37,378 nucleotides of DNA from Tissierella pigra (GCF_009695605.1 NZ_VUNQ01000033.1:1-37378), one strand, 5' to 3'. Numbered from the stretch's first letter, positions 7,193-15,892 are shown. The notes: generated by a model from the letters alone, not told the origin. Translations and numbers: made by a program.

Positions 7193-8398
7193 ATGAATAC
7201 CTTCAGATATAGTGATAAAAAGGTAAAATATATATTTTTTATTACTATGATTGTGTTAGTTTGTATTTCTTCTAAAAATGAGAGCATAGAAATTGAGAAT
7301 GGTATAAATTTAGAAACAAAATCGACTAATATAAACTTTAATAAGTATGATATATTAAAGGAACTCAAGTATAATAATCTAAATATGGAGGACAGTTTTG
7401 CCAATATTATTTTTGTAGAAGATGACTTAATGTTCATAGTCCTAGAGAACCATTTAGATGATGATATTCCTATGGACCAAATGGGTCTAAGTATAGTTAA
7501 TAAACACATAATAATGTATAATTACAAATTACAAAACATTGAAAGAGTAATTGAACTAAAGGAAGATATTTATTGCTACGATTTGGTAATAAGTAATGAT
7601 GGAGAAATATTCATATCTTATATATTAGTTGGGCCTGGAGTAACTGGAATAGATATAGAAAATAATAATTTAGGTGAAATAGACTATTATATAGGAAGTA
7701 TTAATGACGATGATAGTATAACAGTTTTAGATACATATAGAGGTTTTGTTTATAAACCCTCAAGATTCAGTAAAGTGTTATCAGATATATATTATACATA
7801 CAAAGAAGAAAATGATACTAAGACTATTTGTGGAATTAAAAAGATAGATAAGAACAAAATAGTTAGTGTTCACAGGTTTGAAGATGTTGATTATTTAGAT
7901 ACAAGGTTATTTTCAAATGAAAATTTATTAATGATTTTTATGGAAGATAATAAAACTGCTTGTTTCTATATCTTAAATGAAAATAGTCTTATAGATAAGA
8001 TATATTTAGAACCCTATGAAAAAGTATTCTCTTATAATATGTTAGAAAATGGAGTTGTTGTATCTTATGAAAATAGCAAAATTAATACATCAGAATTAAT
8101 GTTTATAAGTTTTATAGACCATGAGAAATCAGTTATTCAAAGTAATGATATGTATACTATAGTTAGTAATGGACTAAATAATTGTCTAGGAACGGATTCT
8201 TTTTTTAATATTTATTATATAAGTATTAGTGATAAAAAGATTTTAACACAAACACTAGCTGATATAAACAAGCTTAAAATTAGTAATATGAATATTGTAC
8301 GCTTATTTAAAAAAGATAAAAATCAATATGGTGTATTTTTTGAAAGCGAATATTTATATTTAGATTTAAATATAAGCGATGAAAGGAGTAAGGGTTAA
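7193..8398 (+). CDS. Hypothetical exported protein of the agr locus, copy B
   Basis: 401 aa, paralog of the lipoprotein at 4752-5945 and of unknown function. It shares the N-terminal helix and the near-identical centre (NDDDSITVLDTY through LENGVVVSY). The lipobox Cys of copy A is Ser here (VCISS-K), so lipid anchoring is probably lost and it may remain as a signal-anchored protein; the only remaining Cys in that stretch lies two residues earlier in a poor context. The ribosome site is strong (AGGAGG, 7180-7185). It is 50 bp downstream of the P3 -10 box. Its TAA lies one base before the GTG start of agrB, so the two are translationally coupled. This ties the protein to pheromone biosynthesis or response more firmly than copy A. 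Confidence 0.75.
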   Translation: MNTFRYSDKKVKYIFFITMIVLVCISSKNESIEIENGINLETKSTNINFNKYDILKELKYNNLNMEDSFANIIFVEDDLMFIVLENHLDDDIPMDQMGLSIVNKHIIMYNYKLQNIERVIELKEDIYCYDLVISNDGEIFISYILVGPGVTGIDIENNNLGEIDYYIGSINDDDSITVLDTYRGFVYKPSRFSKVLSDIYYTYKEENDTKTICGIKKIDKNKIVSVHRFEDVDYLDTRLFSNENLLMIFMEDNKTACFYILNENSLIDKIYLEPYEKVFSYNMLENGVVVSYENSKINTSELMFISFIDHEKSVIQSNDMYTIVSNGLNNCLGTDSFFNIYYISISDKKILTQTLADINKLKISNMNIVRLFKKDKNQYGVFFESEYLYLDLNISDERSKG

Positions 8399-8399
8399 A

Positions 8400-8951
8400 G
8401 TGCTAAGTCAATTTATTAGAAGATATGTTTCTTTGTCAACAACAGATGATGAAATAGAGGTAATACTCTATGGAATGAAAATCATAGGAACTAGTATGTT
8501 AACGGCTTTAATTATTGTATTAATTGGAATAATTATAGGACAAACTATTCCATCAATTATTTATTTAGGTGTGTTAATTTTACTTAGGAGAAATATAGGG
8601 GGATACCATAGTAAGACCTATTTGGGGTGCTTATTTATTACAGCCTTAAACTTTATAGTAATAGGGGTTTTAGAAATATATTTAAATTCCACCTTAAAAC
8701 AAGTTCTGGGAATAATATTTATTATTTATTCCACAGTAAAGATTTATACCACTAAACCCATAGTACATATAAATAGAACTGTAGATGAAGATACTATAAA
8801 TAAAAGTATTGCAAAAAAGGATAAGTGGTTAAGTGCTATATTGGTGTTGGCAACTATATGCCATGTATTAGTATTATTAGATATAGTAGGTGTACTTAAT
8901 TACTTCTTTGCCATTAGTAGTTCTTTAATGGTAGTAGCATTAAGTATTTAA
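8400..8951 (+). CDS. agrB: AgrB-type peptide-processing endopeptidase
   Basis: 183 aa, membrane protein that cleaves the C-terminal tail from AgrD and forms the cyclic peptide. The AgrB signature RRNIGGYHSKTYLGC is intact: His-70 and Cys-77 have the seven-residue spacing of the catalytic pair of S. aureus AgrB (H77/C84). At least four hydrophobic helices flank it. The GTG at 8400 is preferred over the ATG at 8379: GAAAGGAG lies upstream of it, and it follows the preceding stop by one base. The C-terminus (VVALSI) is about ten residues shorter than the frame preserved in the remnants next to agrD, and no agrD follows it. It is the only intact agrB, so it must process the AgrD encoded at 6143. 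Activity on that precursor is inference. Confidence 0.9.
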   Translation: MLSQFIRRYVSLSTTDDEIEVILYGMKIIGTSMLTALIIVLIGIIIGQTIPSIIYLGVLILLRRNIGGYHSKTYLGCLFITALNFIVIGVLEIYLNSTLKQVLGIIFIIYSTVKIYTTKPIVHINRTVDEDTINKSIAKKDKWLSAILVLATICHVLVLLDIVGVLNYFFAISSSLMVVALSI

Positions 8952-9060
8952 ATTGTAAAATAGACTATAATGTAAAAGTATTTCTTCATTGTATAATCCA
9001 TTGTTATAATATATAATTATTATTAAACTATAAATGAAATGAATAAAGGAGGTCGATAAA

Positions 9061-9420
9061 ATGACTAACGAGGAATTTCAAAAAATAGTGCTAGAAAAGT
9101 TAGGAAACCTTGAGGATAAGGTAGTAGGTATTGGAAATAAGGTAGTGGGACTTGAAGATAAGGTAGTAGGACTTGAAGATAAGGTAGTAAGTCTTGAAGA
9201 CAAGGTAGTAGACCTTGGAAATAAGGTAGTAAATCTTGAAAAAGGACAGGAAGAAATTAAAAAAGACGTAAAATCTATTATTGAACAAACTGCCAATTTA
9301 AGTGAATTTAGATATGAAATAAATACAAAAGTAGATAAGTTAACAGAAGAATTCAACACAATAGAAATAGTTACAGCGAAGAACTGGAATGATATAGCAA
9401 AATTAAAAGCAGCTAGATAA
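9061..9420 (+). CDS. Small heptad-repeat coiled-coil protein
   Basis: 119 aa, soluble and highly charged, with no signal peptide. Residues 19-60 are six tandem heptads of the form (D/N)-K-V-V-x-L-(E/G), encoded by 21-bp DNA repeats. A second coiled-coil stretch follows (EEIKKDVKSIIEQTANLSEF..). This predicts a long parallel helix bundle. Similar small proteins of unknown function are common in Clostridia and phages. The ribosome site AAAGGAGG is excellent, and the gene ends in a strong terminator, so it is a monocistronic gene separate from agrB 109 bp upstream. Confidence 0.7.
   Translation: MTNEEFQKIVLEKLGNLEDKVVGIGNKVVGLEDKVVGLEDKVVSLEDKVVDLGNKVVNLEKGQEEIKKDVKSIIEQTANLSEFRYEINTKVDKLTEEFNTIEIVTAKNWNDIAKLKAAR
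9115..9240 (+). repeat. Six tandem 21-bp repeats inside the coiled-coil gene
   Basis: The unit is like GATAAGGTAGTAGGACTTGAA. Copies differ by a few bases each. The 21-bp length keeps the frame and encodes one heptad per unit, so copy number can change without breaking the gene. Confidence 0.9.
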
Positions 9421-9423
9421 CGT

Positions 9424-9468
9424 AAAAAAATAGAGTTATAGGGTTTAAACCCTATAACTCTATTTTTT
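9424..9468. terminator. Bidirectional terminator
   Basis: A long perfect inverted repeat (ATAGAGTTATAGGG on each side of TTTAAA) has A and T tracts. It serves the coiled-coil gene and the convergent membrane-protein gene ending at 9474. Confidence 0.95.
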
Positions 9469-9473
9469 TACAT

Positions 9474-9872
9474 TTATTTTTGCAGTAAATTTATTGTAAG
9501 CTTATTTTTTCCCATAAACTTTTCTATTATTTGCTTAAGTCCAAACCATGAAAATCCTGCTATAGCTGCAATAGACCCAAGTCTTCCACCGACACCTACA
9601 AATACATCTTGAGTTAAATTAAAAACAATACCGCATATACATCCAATTGCCACCATTTCAATAAGCTTTGGGAACTTAATGGTAGATACCATGGCTGCAT
9701 AGGAAGCAGTAGTGGCAGCAAGTGCTAAGGTGTCTCCTTCGATAAAGAAGTGTGGTAATAACAATCCCGAGCTCAAGGTTACTATAGCTGATGAAAGTAC
9801 AGGGCCTTTTTTAAGGTGTAGCCCTAAGAAATAAGTTAGACATGCTGAGCATATGGAAATTATCATAACCAT
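9474..9872 (-). CDS. Integral membrane protein, family not recognised (short paralog)
   Basis: 132 aa, with about four hydrophobic helices. The motif QDVFVGVGGRLGSIAAIAGF matches KDIYVGFGGKGGTSMALST in the gene directly upstream, and the preceding hydrophobic stretch (TTASYAAMVST..) matches YTASFIGMSS there, so the two are diverged relatives. The ribosome site GGGAGG overlaps the end of the upstream gene, 12 bp away, so the pair is one operon and may form a heteromeric complex. No substrate motif is recognisable. Confidence 0.65.
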   Translation of the reverse strand: MVMIISICSACLTYFLGLHLKKGPVLSSAIVTLSSGLLLPHFFIEGDTLALAATTASYAAMVSTIKFPKLIEMVAIGCICGIVFNLTQDVFVGVGGRLGSIAAIAGFSWFGLKQIIEKFMGKNKLTINLLQK

Positions 9873-9884
9873 TTAATAACCTCC

Positions 9885-10436
9885 CTATATTCTAAATATA
9901 CTTAGAAATAATCTTACTAGTTGAGTAGAAAGAGCCATTGAAGTACCACCCTTTCCACCAAATCCTACATATATATCTTTAGATAATATAATTATCATTC
10001 CAGCAATAAATCCCGTAAATCCAGCTATAGGCATAGTAGCTATTATGGTTTGAGATGACATACCTATAAAAGAAGCAGTATATATGATTCCTGCTAATTT
10101 GGGCGTAAATAATGTAGCTGCTAGGATTCCTATAAAGCCATTTGCAACTACTGCACCATAGCCCATTTCGTGATTTATATACCATGTTATTGTGGCTGAT
10201 AGAGTTGAGCCTATTAAAATTTTCAAATCATCTTTAGCAAAGTTTCTTTTTTCCTTTCCACTTTCCTTATTTAACTTGCTTATTTCATAGAAATGATTTA
10301 TTAATCCAACTCCTAAAAATAAAATAGCTGTCAGTAAAAAAATTCTACTGTGTAGTAATGTGTTATTCATTAGTGCTAAAATCAAAATACCTATACTTAC
10401 TAAGCTATAAAGTAAGAAAAATATAGTTCGTTTCAT
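9885..10436 (-). CDS. Integral membrane protein, family not recognised (long paralog)
   Basis: 183 aa. Two N-terminal hydrophobic helices and a charged cytoplasmic loop (KLNKESGKEKRNFAKDD) precede a C-terminal half of about four helices that is homologous to the 9474-9872 protein, including the conserved (Q/K)D-(V/I)-(F/Y)-VG-(V/F)-GG motif. GAAGGGAAG lies ahead of the ATG. Function is unknown; a small transporter or channel is possible, but nothing proves it. The 10437-10610 upstream stretch contains only a short GGAAA/TTTCC dyad. Confidence 0.65.
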   Translation of the reverse strand: MKRTIFFLLYSLVSIGILILALMNNTLLHSRIFLLTAILFLGVGLINHFYEISKLNKESGKEKRNFAKDDLKILIGSTLSATITWYINHEMGYGAVVANGFIGILAATLFTPKLAGIIYTASFIGMSSQTIIATMPIAGFTGFIAGMIIILSKDIYVGFGGKGGTSMALSTQLVRLFLSIFRI

Positions 10437-10610
10437 AGCTTCCCTTCTTTCTATTGCAATTATGTTATGAGTGTTTATGTCTGTATATTAGATTAAAGTT
10501 ATATCACAAATAAGTGGATACTAATATAATACCCCAAAAATATTAAAAATGCAAAAGGTAGTGGGAAATATTTTCCGACCATAAAAATTAGTATACCTTA
10601 CTTTTGTTTA

Positions 10611-10640
10611 TTGTTTTATATTTATAGAATGATGTATAAT
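10611..10640 (+). promoter_or_regulatory. Promoter of the moxR operon
   Basis: TTGTTT (10611-10616), an 18-bp spacer and a perfect TATAAT (10635-10640), 27 bp before the chosen start. Confidence 0.6.
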
Positions 10641-10667
10641 TAATATAATATGGAAAAGGAGGAGATT

Positions 10668-11603
10668 ATGAGATTGTTAGTTGATTTTAAAGAAAAGATA
10701 GTAGAAAATGTATCAAAAGTAATAATAGGTAAAGAAAAAGAAATAGAACTAATTATAGTATCCTTTCTTTCAGGAGGTCATGTCTTATTAGAAGATATAC
10801 CTGGAATGGGAAAGACTATGATGATAAAGGCATTTGCAAAGACATTAAATTTACCATTTAAAAGAATTCAATTTACACCTGATTTACTCCCATCAGATAT
10901 TACAGGAATTAACTTTTACAATCAAAAAACAGCAGACTTTCAATTTAGAGAAGGTCCTTTATTCTCGAATATAATCCTAACAGACGAAATAAATAGAGCA
11001 ACCCCTAGAACACAATCATCTTTACTAGAGGCAATGGAAGAAAAACAAGTTACAGCTGATGGAAAAACCAGAAAATTACATAGTCCATTTATGGTATTGG
11101 CTACACAAAATCCTGTGGAATCTTATGGGACTTTTCCTCTTCCAGAAGCTCAATTAGATAGATTTTTTATGAGAATAAAATTAGGTTATCCAACAAAAGA
11201 GCAGGAAAAAACAATAATTAAAAGAAATATAACTAATCCTTTAGATATAATAGAACCAATAGCAGATGGTGAAGAATTAGATAATGTATTAGAGAATATA
11301 TCCAATATCTCCATAAAAGATGAAGTAATGGATTATTTAGTAAATATAGTAGGTGAAACTAGAAATAAAACAAATATTGAGTTAGGAGTAAGCCCTAGAG
11401 GGTCTATTGCCTTATTTAAGGCATCAAGAGTATATGCTGGAATCAATGGAAGAGATTATATAATACCTGAAGATATAAAGGCTATGGCTCCATATGTGTT
11501 AAACCATAGGATAATTGCTCGTGGTGTAAATAGAATAGAAGATTCAATAGAACTAATTGAGGGAATCGTAAATTCAGTGGAAGTTCCCTTAGAAAGTATA
11601 TAG
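10668..11603 (+). CDS. MoxR-family AAA+ ATPase
   Basis: 311 aa, cytoplasmic chaperone-like ATPase. Walker A is LEDIPGMGKT, Walker B is IILTDEINRA, and the sensor/arginine region (ATQNPVESYGTFPLPEAQLDRF) is typical of MoxR. The start is the ATG at 10668 because AAGGAGGAG lies just before it; the upstream in-frame ATG at 10650 would put that site inside the gene. It is the first gene of a tight three-gene operon with DUF58 and DUF4129 proteins. This common bacterial module is thought to act in assembly or maturation of cell-envelope complexes; the specific client is unknown. Confidence 0.9.
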   Translation: MRLLVDFKEKIVENVSKVIIGKEKEIELIIVSFLSGGHVLLEDIPGMGKTMMIKAFAKTLNLPFKRIQFTPDLLPSDITGINFYNQKTADFQFREGPLFSNIILTDEINRATPRTQSSLLEAMEEKQVTADGKTRKLHSPFMVLATQNPVESYGTFPLPEAQLDRFFMRIKLGYPTKEQEKTIIKRNITNPLDIIEPIADGEELDNVLENISNISIKDEVMDYLVNIVGETRNKTNIELGVSPRGSIALFKASRVYAGINGRDYIIPEDIKAMAPYVLNHRIIARGVNRIEDSIELIEGIVNSVEVPLESI

Positions 11604-11605
11604 AT

Positions 11606-12682
11606 ATGATTTGGTTTTTATTAGGATTAGTAGTGTTTACCTACTTAATCAACAAAATCACATTGGACTATGGTTTCAAAAATTTATCCTATAGAATGGA
11701 TATAGATAAAAGAACTGGAGAAATAGGAGAAGATATAGAGATTATATCTACAATAGAGAATAAAAAATTTTTAACAGTATTCTTTCTAAAGGTCAGCGAA
11801 ATATTTCCTAAAGGATTTAATATAGAAAAAAATATATATACTCTATTTATTATGCCTTATCAAAGAGTTAGAAGAAAATATAAAATACAAGGAAGTAAAA
11901 GGGGAATTTACAGTATAAATAATTCTCATTTAGAGTTGGGAGATTTTATTGGACTTAAAACAAAACACCAGTATAGGGAAAATCAGAATGAAATAATAAT
12001 ATTTCCTCAAAAACTAGATATAGAAAAAAGTATTACCCCCTTAGGGTCTTTCAATGGAGATATTTCTGTAAAGAGATGGATAATTGATGATCCCCTTATG
12101 AATATTGGAATAAGGGAATATACTGGAAATGAATCGGAGAGATTTATACATTGGCCTTCTTCTTTAAAATACAATAGTTTAATGGTTAAAAATTTTGATT
12201 TTACCACAGATAACAATGTCCTTATAGCTTTAAATATTGAATCAATGAAACCTTACTGGCAATGTATAGATGAGGAAGCAATAGAAAAAAGCATTTCAAT
12301 AACTAGAGCCATAATGGAAGAATTTGAAGATTTAAAAATACCTTATGGTTTTATTTCTAATGCTCATGATAGAAATTCAAATTATACTAAAGGGCACTTC
12401 TATCATCCAGGATTAGGAAATCACAGATTATATAATTTTCTTGAGATTTTAGGAAGTATAAACTATATAATTTCTTCAACTTTTGAAGAAACTTTAAATG
12501 ATATTTTAAAATCTCAAGGAAACTATACTACAGTTGTAATAGTTACACCAAAAGTACTAGAACCATATATAGATGTTATAAATTCATTAAGTAAAGTTGT
12601 AAATAAGGTAGTTTGTATATCTATAAAAGGTGAGGATTTAAAGGACTTAAATAGAAATATACTGAAGTATAGGAGTGATTAA
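11606..12682 (+). CDS. DUF58-domain protein
   Basis: 358 aa. It starts with one short hydrophobic segment, followed by a beta-rich region and the DUF58 core around residues 160-230 (GDISVKRW, DDPLMNIGIREYTGNES, IHWPSS). Proteins of this family have a VWA-like fold and pair with MoxR ATPases. The gene starts 2 nt after the moxR stop and has no clear ribosome site of its own, so it is probably translated by coupling. Confidence 0.85.
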   Translation: MIWFLLGLVVFTYLINKITLDYGFKNLSYRMDIDKRTGEIGEDIEIISTIENKKFLTVFFLKVSEIFPKGFNIEKNIYTLFIMPYQRVRRKYKIQGSKRGIYSINNSHLELGDFIGLKTKHQYRENQNEIIIFPQKLDIEKSITPLGSFNGDISVKRWIIDDPLMNIGIREYTGNESERFIHWPSSLKYNSLMVKNFDFTTDNNVLIALNIESMKPYWQCIDEEAIEKSISITRAIMEEFEDLKIPYGFISNAHDRNSNYTKGHFYHPGLGNHRLYNFLEILGSINYIISSTFEETLNDILKSQGNYTTVVIVTPKVLEPYIDVINSLSKVVNKVVCISIKGEDLKDLNRNILKYRSD

Positions 12683-13876
12683 ATGGATTTGGTTTTAATT
12701 GAAATAATATCTGTAGTTTCATTTATATATTCCCTATTACTTACTTTTTTTCCTTTTGCATCTTTAGATAAGGTATTTATAGTTTTTATCTGGACAATTT
12801 TAGGTTCTCTAATATTTGCATCTAATTATAAGGAAAAGAAGATATATAGAACAAGTATATTACTTTTGCTTTACCCATTATTATTTTTCAAGAGTATTTG
12901 GGCAAGGATTTTTATATTTATGACTACTATTATTATATTTGTATATATTAGAAAATCCTTACTTAAAGGTAGTCATTATGAGTATTCAGAAAGATTGAAG
13001 AAATCATATATGGCATATATAGCTGTGATAATTTTAGCTTTTTTAGGAGATGTATTTAACAATTTTATAGAATATTCCATACCATTTATAATCATTAGCC
13101 AAATGACTGTAATAATATTAATAAGAACAGTTAGACACTTGGATTCTGGAATGGATATAGAAAATATAAAAAAATCAAATAAAAGATACATAGGAGTTAT
13201 TTCCATAGTATCCTTTATAGTTGCTATTGATAAACTGAGAAACTTTATATTCTCAACCATTGGAAGTGTATATAGTTTTATTATAGATATAATAATGAAG
13301 GTACTGTACTATCCAATTACTTTTATTTTTTATTTAGTAAATAAATTTATTGCATTTATTCAAGGGAAAATGGAGGCACGTAATTTAGAGATTTTATTTG
13401 AAAATATGAATATAGATAATCCTGAAACCATGGAAGAAGTAGAGGAAATAGTTCTACGAAATTTTCCAATATTGAAGAAAGTAATAGGTTTTTTGCTCAT
13501 TATAGCTGGAACTTATATTATATATAAACTAATAGGTAAAATGGGAGATAGAAAATATAATACTGTAGAATATACTGAAGAAAGAGAATATATAAAGATC
13601 GCTAATTTAAGGAAGAAAAAGATAAGAGAAAAATATCCTAAGGAGTTAAAAGAACAGATAAGGTTTTACTATAGAAGATATTTAGAGAAATTAAATAAAA
13701 AGGATGTAGAAATAACGAAATCAGATACATCTTTAGATATAAATAAAAAAGCAGAAAGGGTATTTTCAAAGGAAGTAGAAAAGATAAGAGAAATTTATAT
13801 AAATACACGTTATGGAGATAAAGAAATAAATACAAATACAGTAAAAGAGATAGAAAATTTATATAAGAATTTATAA
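12683..13876 (+). CDS. Membrane protein with a C-terminal DUF4129 domain
   Basis: 397 aa. About eight hydrophobic helices occupy residues 5-235, with another near 265-285. The soluble C-terminus (KELKEQIRFYYRRYLEKLNKKDVEIT..) matches the DUF4129 pattern. Family members often carry a transglutaminase-like domain before DUF4129; here that domain is absent and only the membrane part remains. Its ATG follows the DUF58 stop with no gap, and AGGAG lies in the end of that gene. It is the last gene of the operon, followed by a terminator. Confidence 0.75.
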   Translation: MDLVLIEIISVVSFIYSLLLTFFPFASLDKVFIVFIWTILGSLIFASNYKEKKIYRTSILLLLYPLLFFKSIWARIFIFMTTIIIFVYIRKSLLKGSHYEYSERLKKSYMAYIAVIILAFLGDVFNNFIEYSIPFIIISQMTVIILIRTVRHLDSGMDIENIKKSNKRYIGVISIVSFIVAIDKLRNFIFSTIGSVYSFIIDIIMKVLYYPITFIFYLVNKFIAFIQGKMEARNLEILFENMNIDNPETMEEVEEIVLRNFPILKKVIGFLLIIAGTYIIYKLIGKMGDRKYNTVEYTEEREYIKIANLRKKKIREKYPKELKEQIRFYYRRYLEKLNKKDVEITKSDTSLDINKKAERVFSKEVEKIREIYINTRYGDKEINTNTVKEIENLYKNL

Positions 13877-13912
13877 AAAAGCTGAGGTTTCCATGGAAAC
13901 CTCGGCTTTTTT
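13877..13912. terminator. Bidirectional terminator between the moxR operon and pncB
   Basis: A stem GCTGAGGTTTCC/GGAAACCTCGGC (one G-T pair) has flanking A and T tracts. Confidence 0.95.
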
Positions 13913-13925
13913 ATTGGTGATTAGC

Positions 13926-15380
13926 CTATCTATGTTTTTTTAATAACTGATTCTTAATATTCCATAGTTCTTGTGACAAATCTACAAAATATCTATGTGG
14001 CTTTTCAAATCTCTTTACTTCATCCCACATTAAATCCAACTGTTCTTTACAATGATTTTTTATTTCATGTATATTTGGACTTTCATATATACAGTTTCCA
14101 TCTTCAAAGATCTGTACTAGAAGCTTTTTAGCATGGAAATTTTCTAATGTTTTTCTTTTCCAAGTATATAAAGGATGGAATATTTCATAAGGTTTACTAG
14201 TGTCGATTACTTCATCATGTAAAGTAATTACATCGGCTATTGCTTTTTTAGTAATATTATCAAATAATCTATATACTTGTTTAAACCCTGGGGTAGTTAT
14301 TTTGCCCACATTTTCACTTACCTTTATAGTAGGAACAAGCTGTCCATTTCTTTCTATGGTAGTCAATTTATAAACACCACCAAAGACGGGTTGTGACTTT
14401 GCAGTTATAAGTCTTTCGCCTACTCCAAAGGAGTCGATTTGTGCTCCCTGAATAAGTAAGTCTCTAATTACATATTCATCAAGGGAACTGGACGCTACTA
14501 TTTTACAATCGTTAAATCCTGCTTCATCTAACATTCTACGACATTCTTTAGATAGATAAGCAATGTCACCACTATCTATTCTAATACCCTTAGGTCTAAA
14601 TCCTCGTGGTACAACTTCTTCATTAAATACCTGTATAGCATTTGGTAATCCTTGCTTTAAAGTATTGTACGTATCTATTAAAAGTGTACAATTATCTGGA
14701 TAGGTCTTAGCATAGGCCCTAAAGGCTTCTAATTCAGTAGGAAACATTTGAACCCAGCTATGAGCCATTGTACCCATGGCAGGAATATCAAAATCTCTAT
14801 CTACTATGGTATTTGCTGTTCCTATACAGCCACCAATATATGCAGCCCTAGCACCTAAAATTGCACCTTCATATCCTTGAGCACGTCTAGAACCAAATTC
14901 CATTACAGTTCTGCCATCTGCTGCCCTAACTATTCTATTGGACTTAGTGGCTATTAGACTTTGATGATTTATGGTTAGAAGCACCATAGTTTCTATAAGT
15001 TGTGCCTGTATTACAGGACCACGAACCACTACTATAGGTTCTTGAGGAAATATTGGTGTTCCCTCTGGAATGGCCCATACATCGCATTTAAATCTAAAGT
15101 CCTTTAAATAATCTAAAAACACTTGTGAAAATATATTCTTGGATTCAAAGTAGCTTATATCTTCCTCGTCAAATTTAAGATTTCTTAGATATTCTATTAA
15201 TTGTTCCACACCTGCCATAATAGCAAAGCCACCATCATCAGGTATTGATCTAAAAAACATATCAAAATAAGCAATTTGATCTCCCATACCATTTTCTAAA
15301 TAACCATTAGCCATGGTAAATTCGTAAAAGTCTGCTAACATAGTAAGATTTTTTCTATCCTTCCAATCTAAGCTTATCAT
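13926..15380 (-). CDS. pncB: Nicotinate phosphoribosyltransferase
   Basis: 484 aa, the usual length for the clostridial/Bacillus type. It makes nicotinate mononucleotide from nicotinate and PRPP, using ATP, for NAD salvage. Visible motifs are LADFYEFTMANGYL at the N-terminus, MEFGSRRAQG, GTMAHSWVQMF, the active-site region DTYNTLKQGLPNA, and IRIDSGDIAYLS. FGVGERLITAKSQPVFGGVYKL lines the phosphate site. The ATG at 15380 is preferred over a TTG two codons upstream because AAGGAG is then 7-8 nt away. It is a single-gene unit with its own promoter. Confidence 0.95.
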   Translation of the reverse strand: MISLDWKDRKNLTMLADFYEFTMANGYLENGMGDQIAYFDMFFRSIPDDGGFAIMAGVEQLIEYLRNLKFDEEDISYFESKNIFSQVFLDYLKDFRFKCDVWAIPEGTPIFPQEPIVVVRGPVIQAQLIETMVLLTINHQSLIATKSNRIVRAADGRTVMEFGSRRAQGYEGAILGARAAYIGGCIGTANTIVDRDFDIPAMGTMAHSWVQMFPTELEAFRAYAKTYPDNCTLLIDTYNTLKQGLPNAIQVFNEEVVPRGFRPKGIRIDSGDIAYLSKECRRMLDEAGFNDCKIVASSSLDEYVIRDLLIQGAQIDSFGVGERLITAKSQPVFGGVYKLTTIERNGQLVPTIKVSENVGKITTPGFKQVYRLFDNITKKAIADVITLHDEVIDTSKPYEIFHPLYTWKRKTLENFHAKKLLVQIFEDGNCIYESPNIHEIKNHCKEQLDLMWDEVKRFEKPHRYFVDLSQELWNIKNQLLKKHR

Positions 15381-15412
15381 TGGCAATCTCCTTTTTCATT
15401 ATCATTACCCTA

Positions 15413-15441
15413 ATTATAGACCTATAATATGAAAAGTTCAA
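15413..15441 (-). promoter_or_regulatory. pncB promoter
   Basis: On the minus strand TTGAAC (15441-15436), a 17-bp spacer and a perfect TATAAT (15418-15413). Confidence 0.7.
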
Positions 15442-15857
15442 TAAACATAATAATAAAAAATAATAAATGGGTAATTTCTAATCTCTATAGAAATTACCCA
15501 TTATATAAAATAGAACTTTATTTTGATGCCTAAACCTAATGGAACTACATTGTTTTTCAAATTCAATACGTTGATACACTCCTTAATGCTATAATTCTTT
15601 GATCATTTTCATCTAACTATTTAACAATGGAGGATTTACTATTTGCAATCCTAAGGGTAGTGCTATATACATTTTTATTTGCCAGTAAAACTATTTTTAA
15701 ACTAAGGGGCCAATTAAATACTTTAATTAGGTTTAAGGCTAAAGTTCTATCTATTTTATACATACATCATGCTATATCAAAATACTGCTTTATCAATATA
15801 ACTTGCTGATGTATGTATTCATATTATACCCAGAAATTTTATTTTAAACATAATATT
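15442..15857. other. Intergenic region with two inverted repeats
   Basis: It contains a strong hairpin at 15466-15502 (15-bp arms, AATGGGTAATTTCTA, loop of 7), followed on the minus strand by a T-rich tract. Further on is a perfect 12-bp inverted repeat ATACATACATCA/TGATGTATGTAT at 15758-15769 and 15807-15818, with 37 bp between. A 60-codon open frame at 15627-15809 has no ribosome site or recognisable content and I do not call it a gene. Confidence 0.6.
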
Positions 15858-15892
15858 AAAAAAAACTTTAAGAAATTTTCTTAAAGTTTTTT
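15858..15892. terminator. Terminator of the feo operon
   Basis: The stem ACTTTAAGAAA/TTTCTTAAAGT is flanked by seven A and seven T. It overlaps the stop codon of the last feo gene. Confidence 0.8.

Noticed and set aside
7129-7509. Minus-strand frame of 126 codons over P3 and the start of paralog B
   Set aside because: It covers a promoter and the opposite strand of a well-supported gene; its composition is that of an antisense shadow.
9115-9240. CRISPR-like array
   Set aside because: The 21-bp units are contiguous with no unique spacers and encode heptads in frame.
15627-15809. 60-codon plus-strand frame in the pncB-feo gap
   Set aside because: It has no ribosome site, overlaps an inverted repeat and shows no recognisable sequence.
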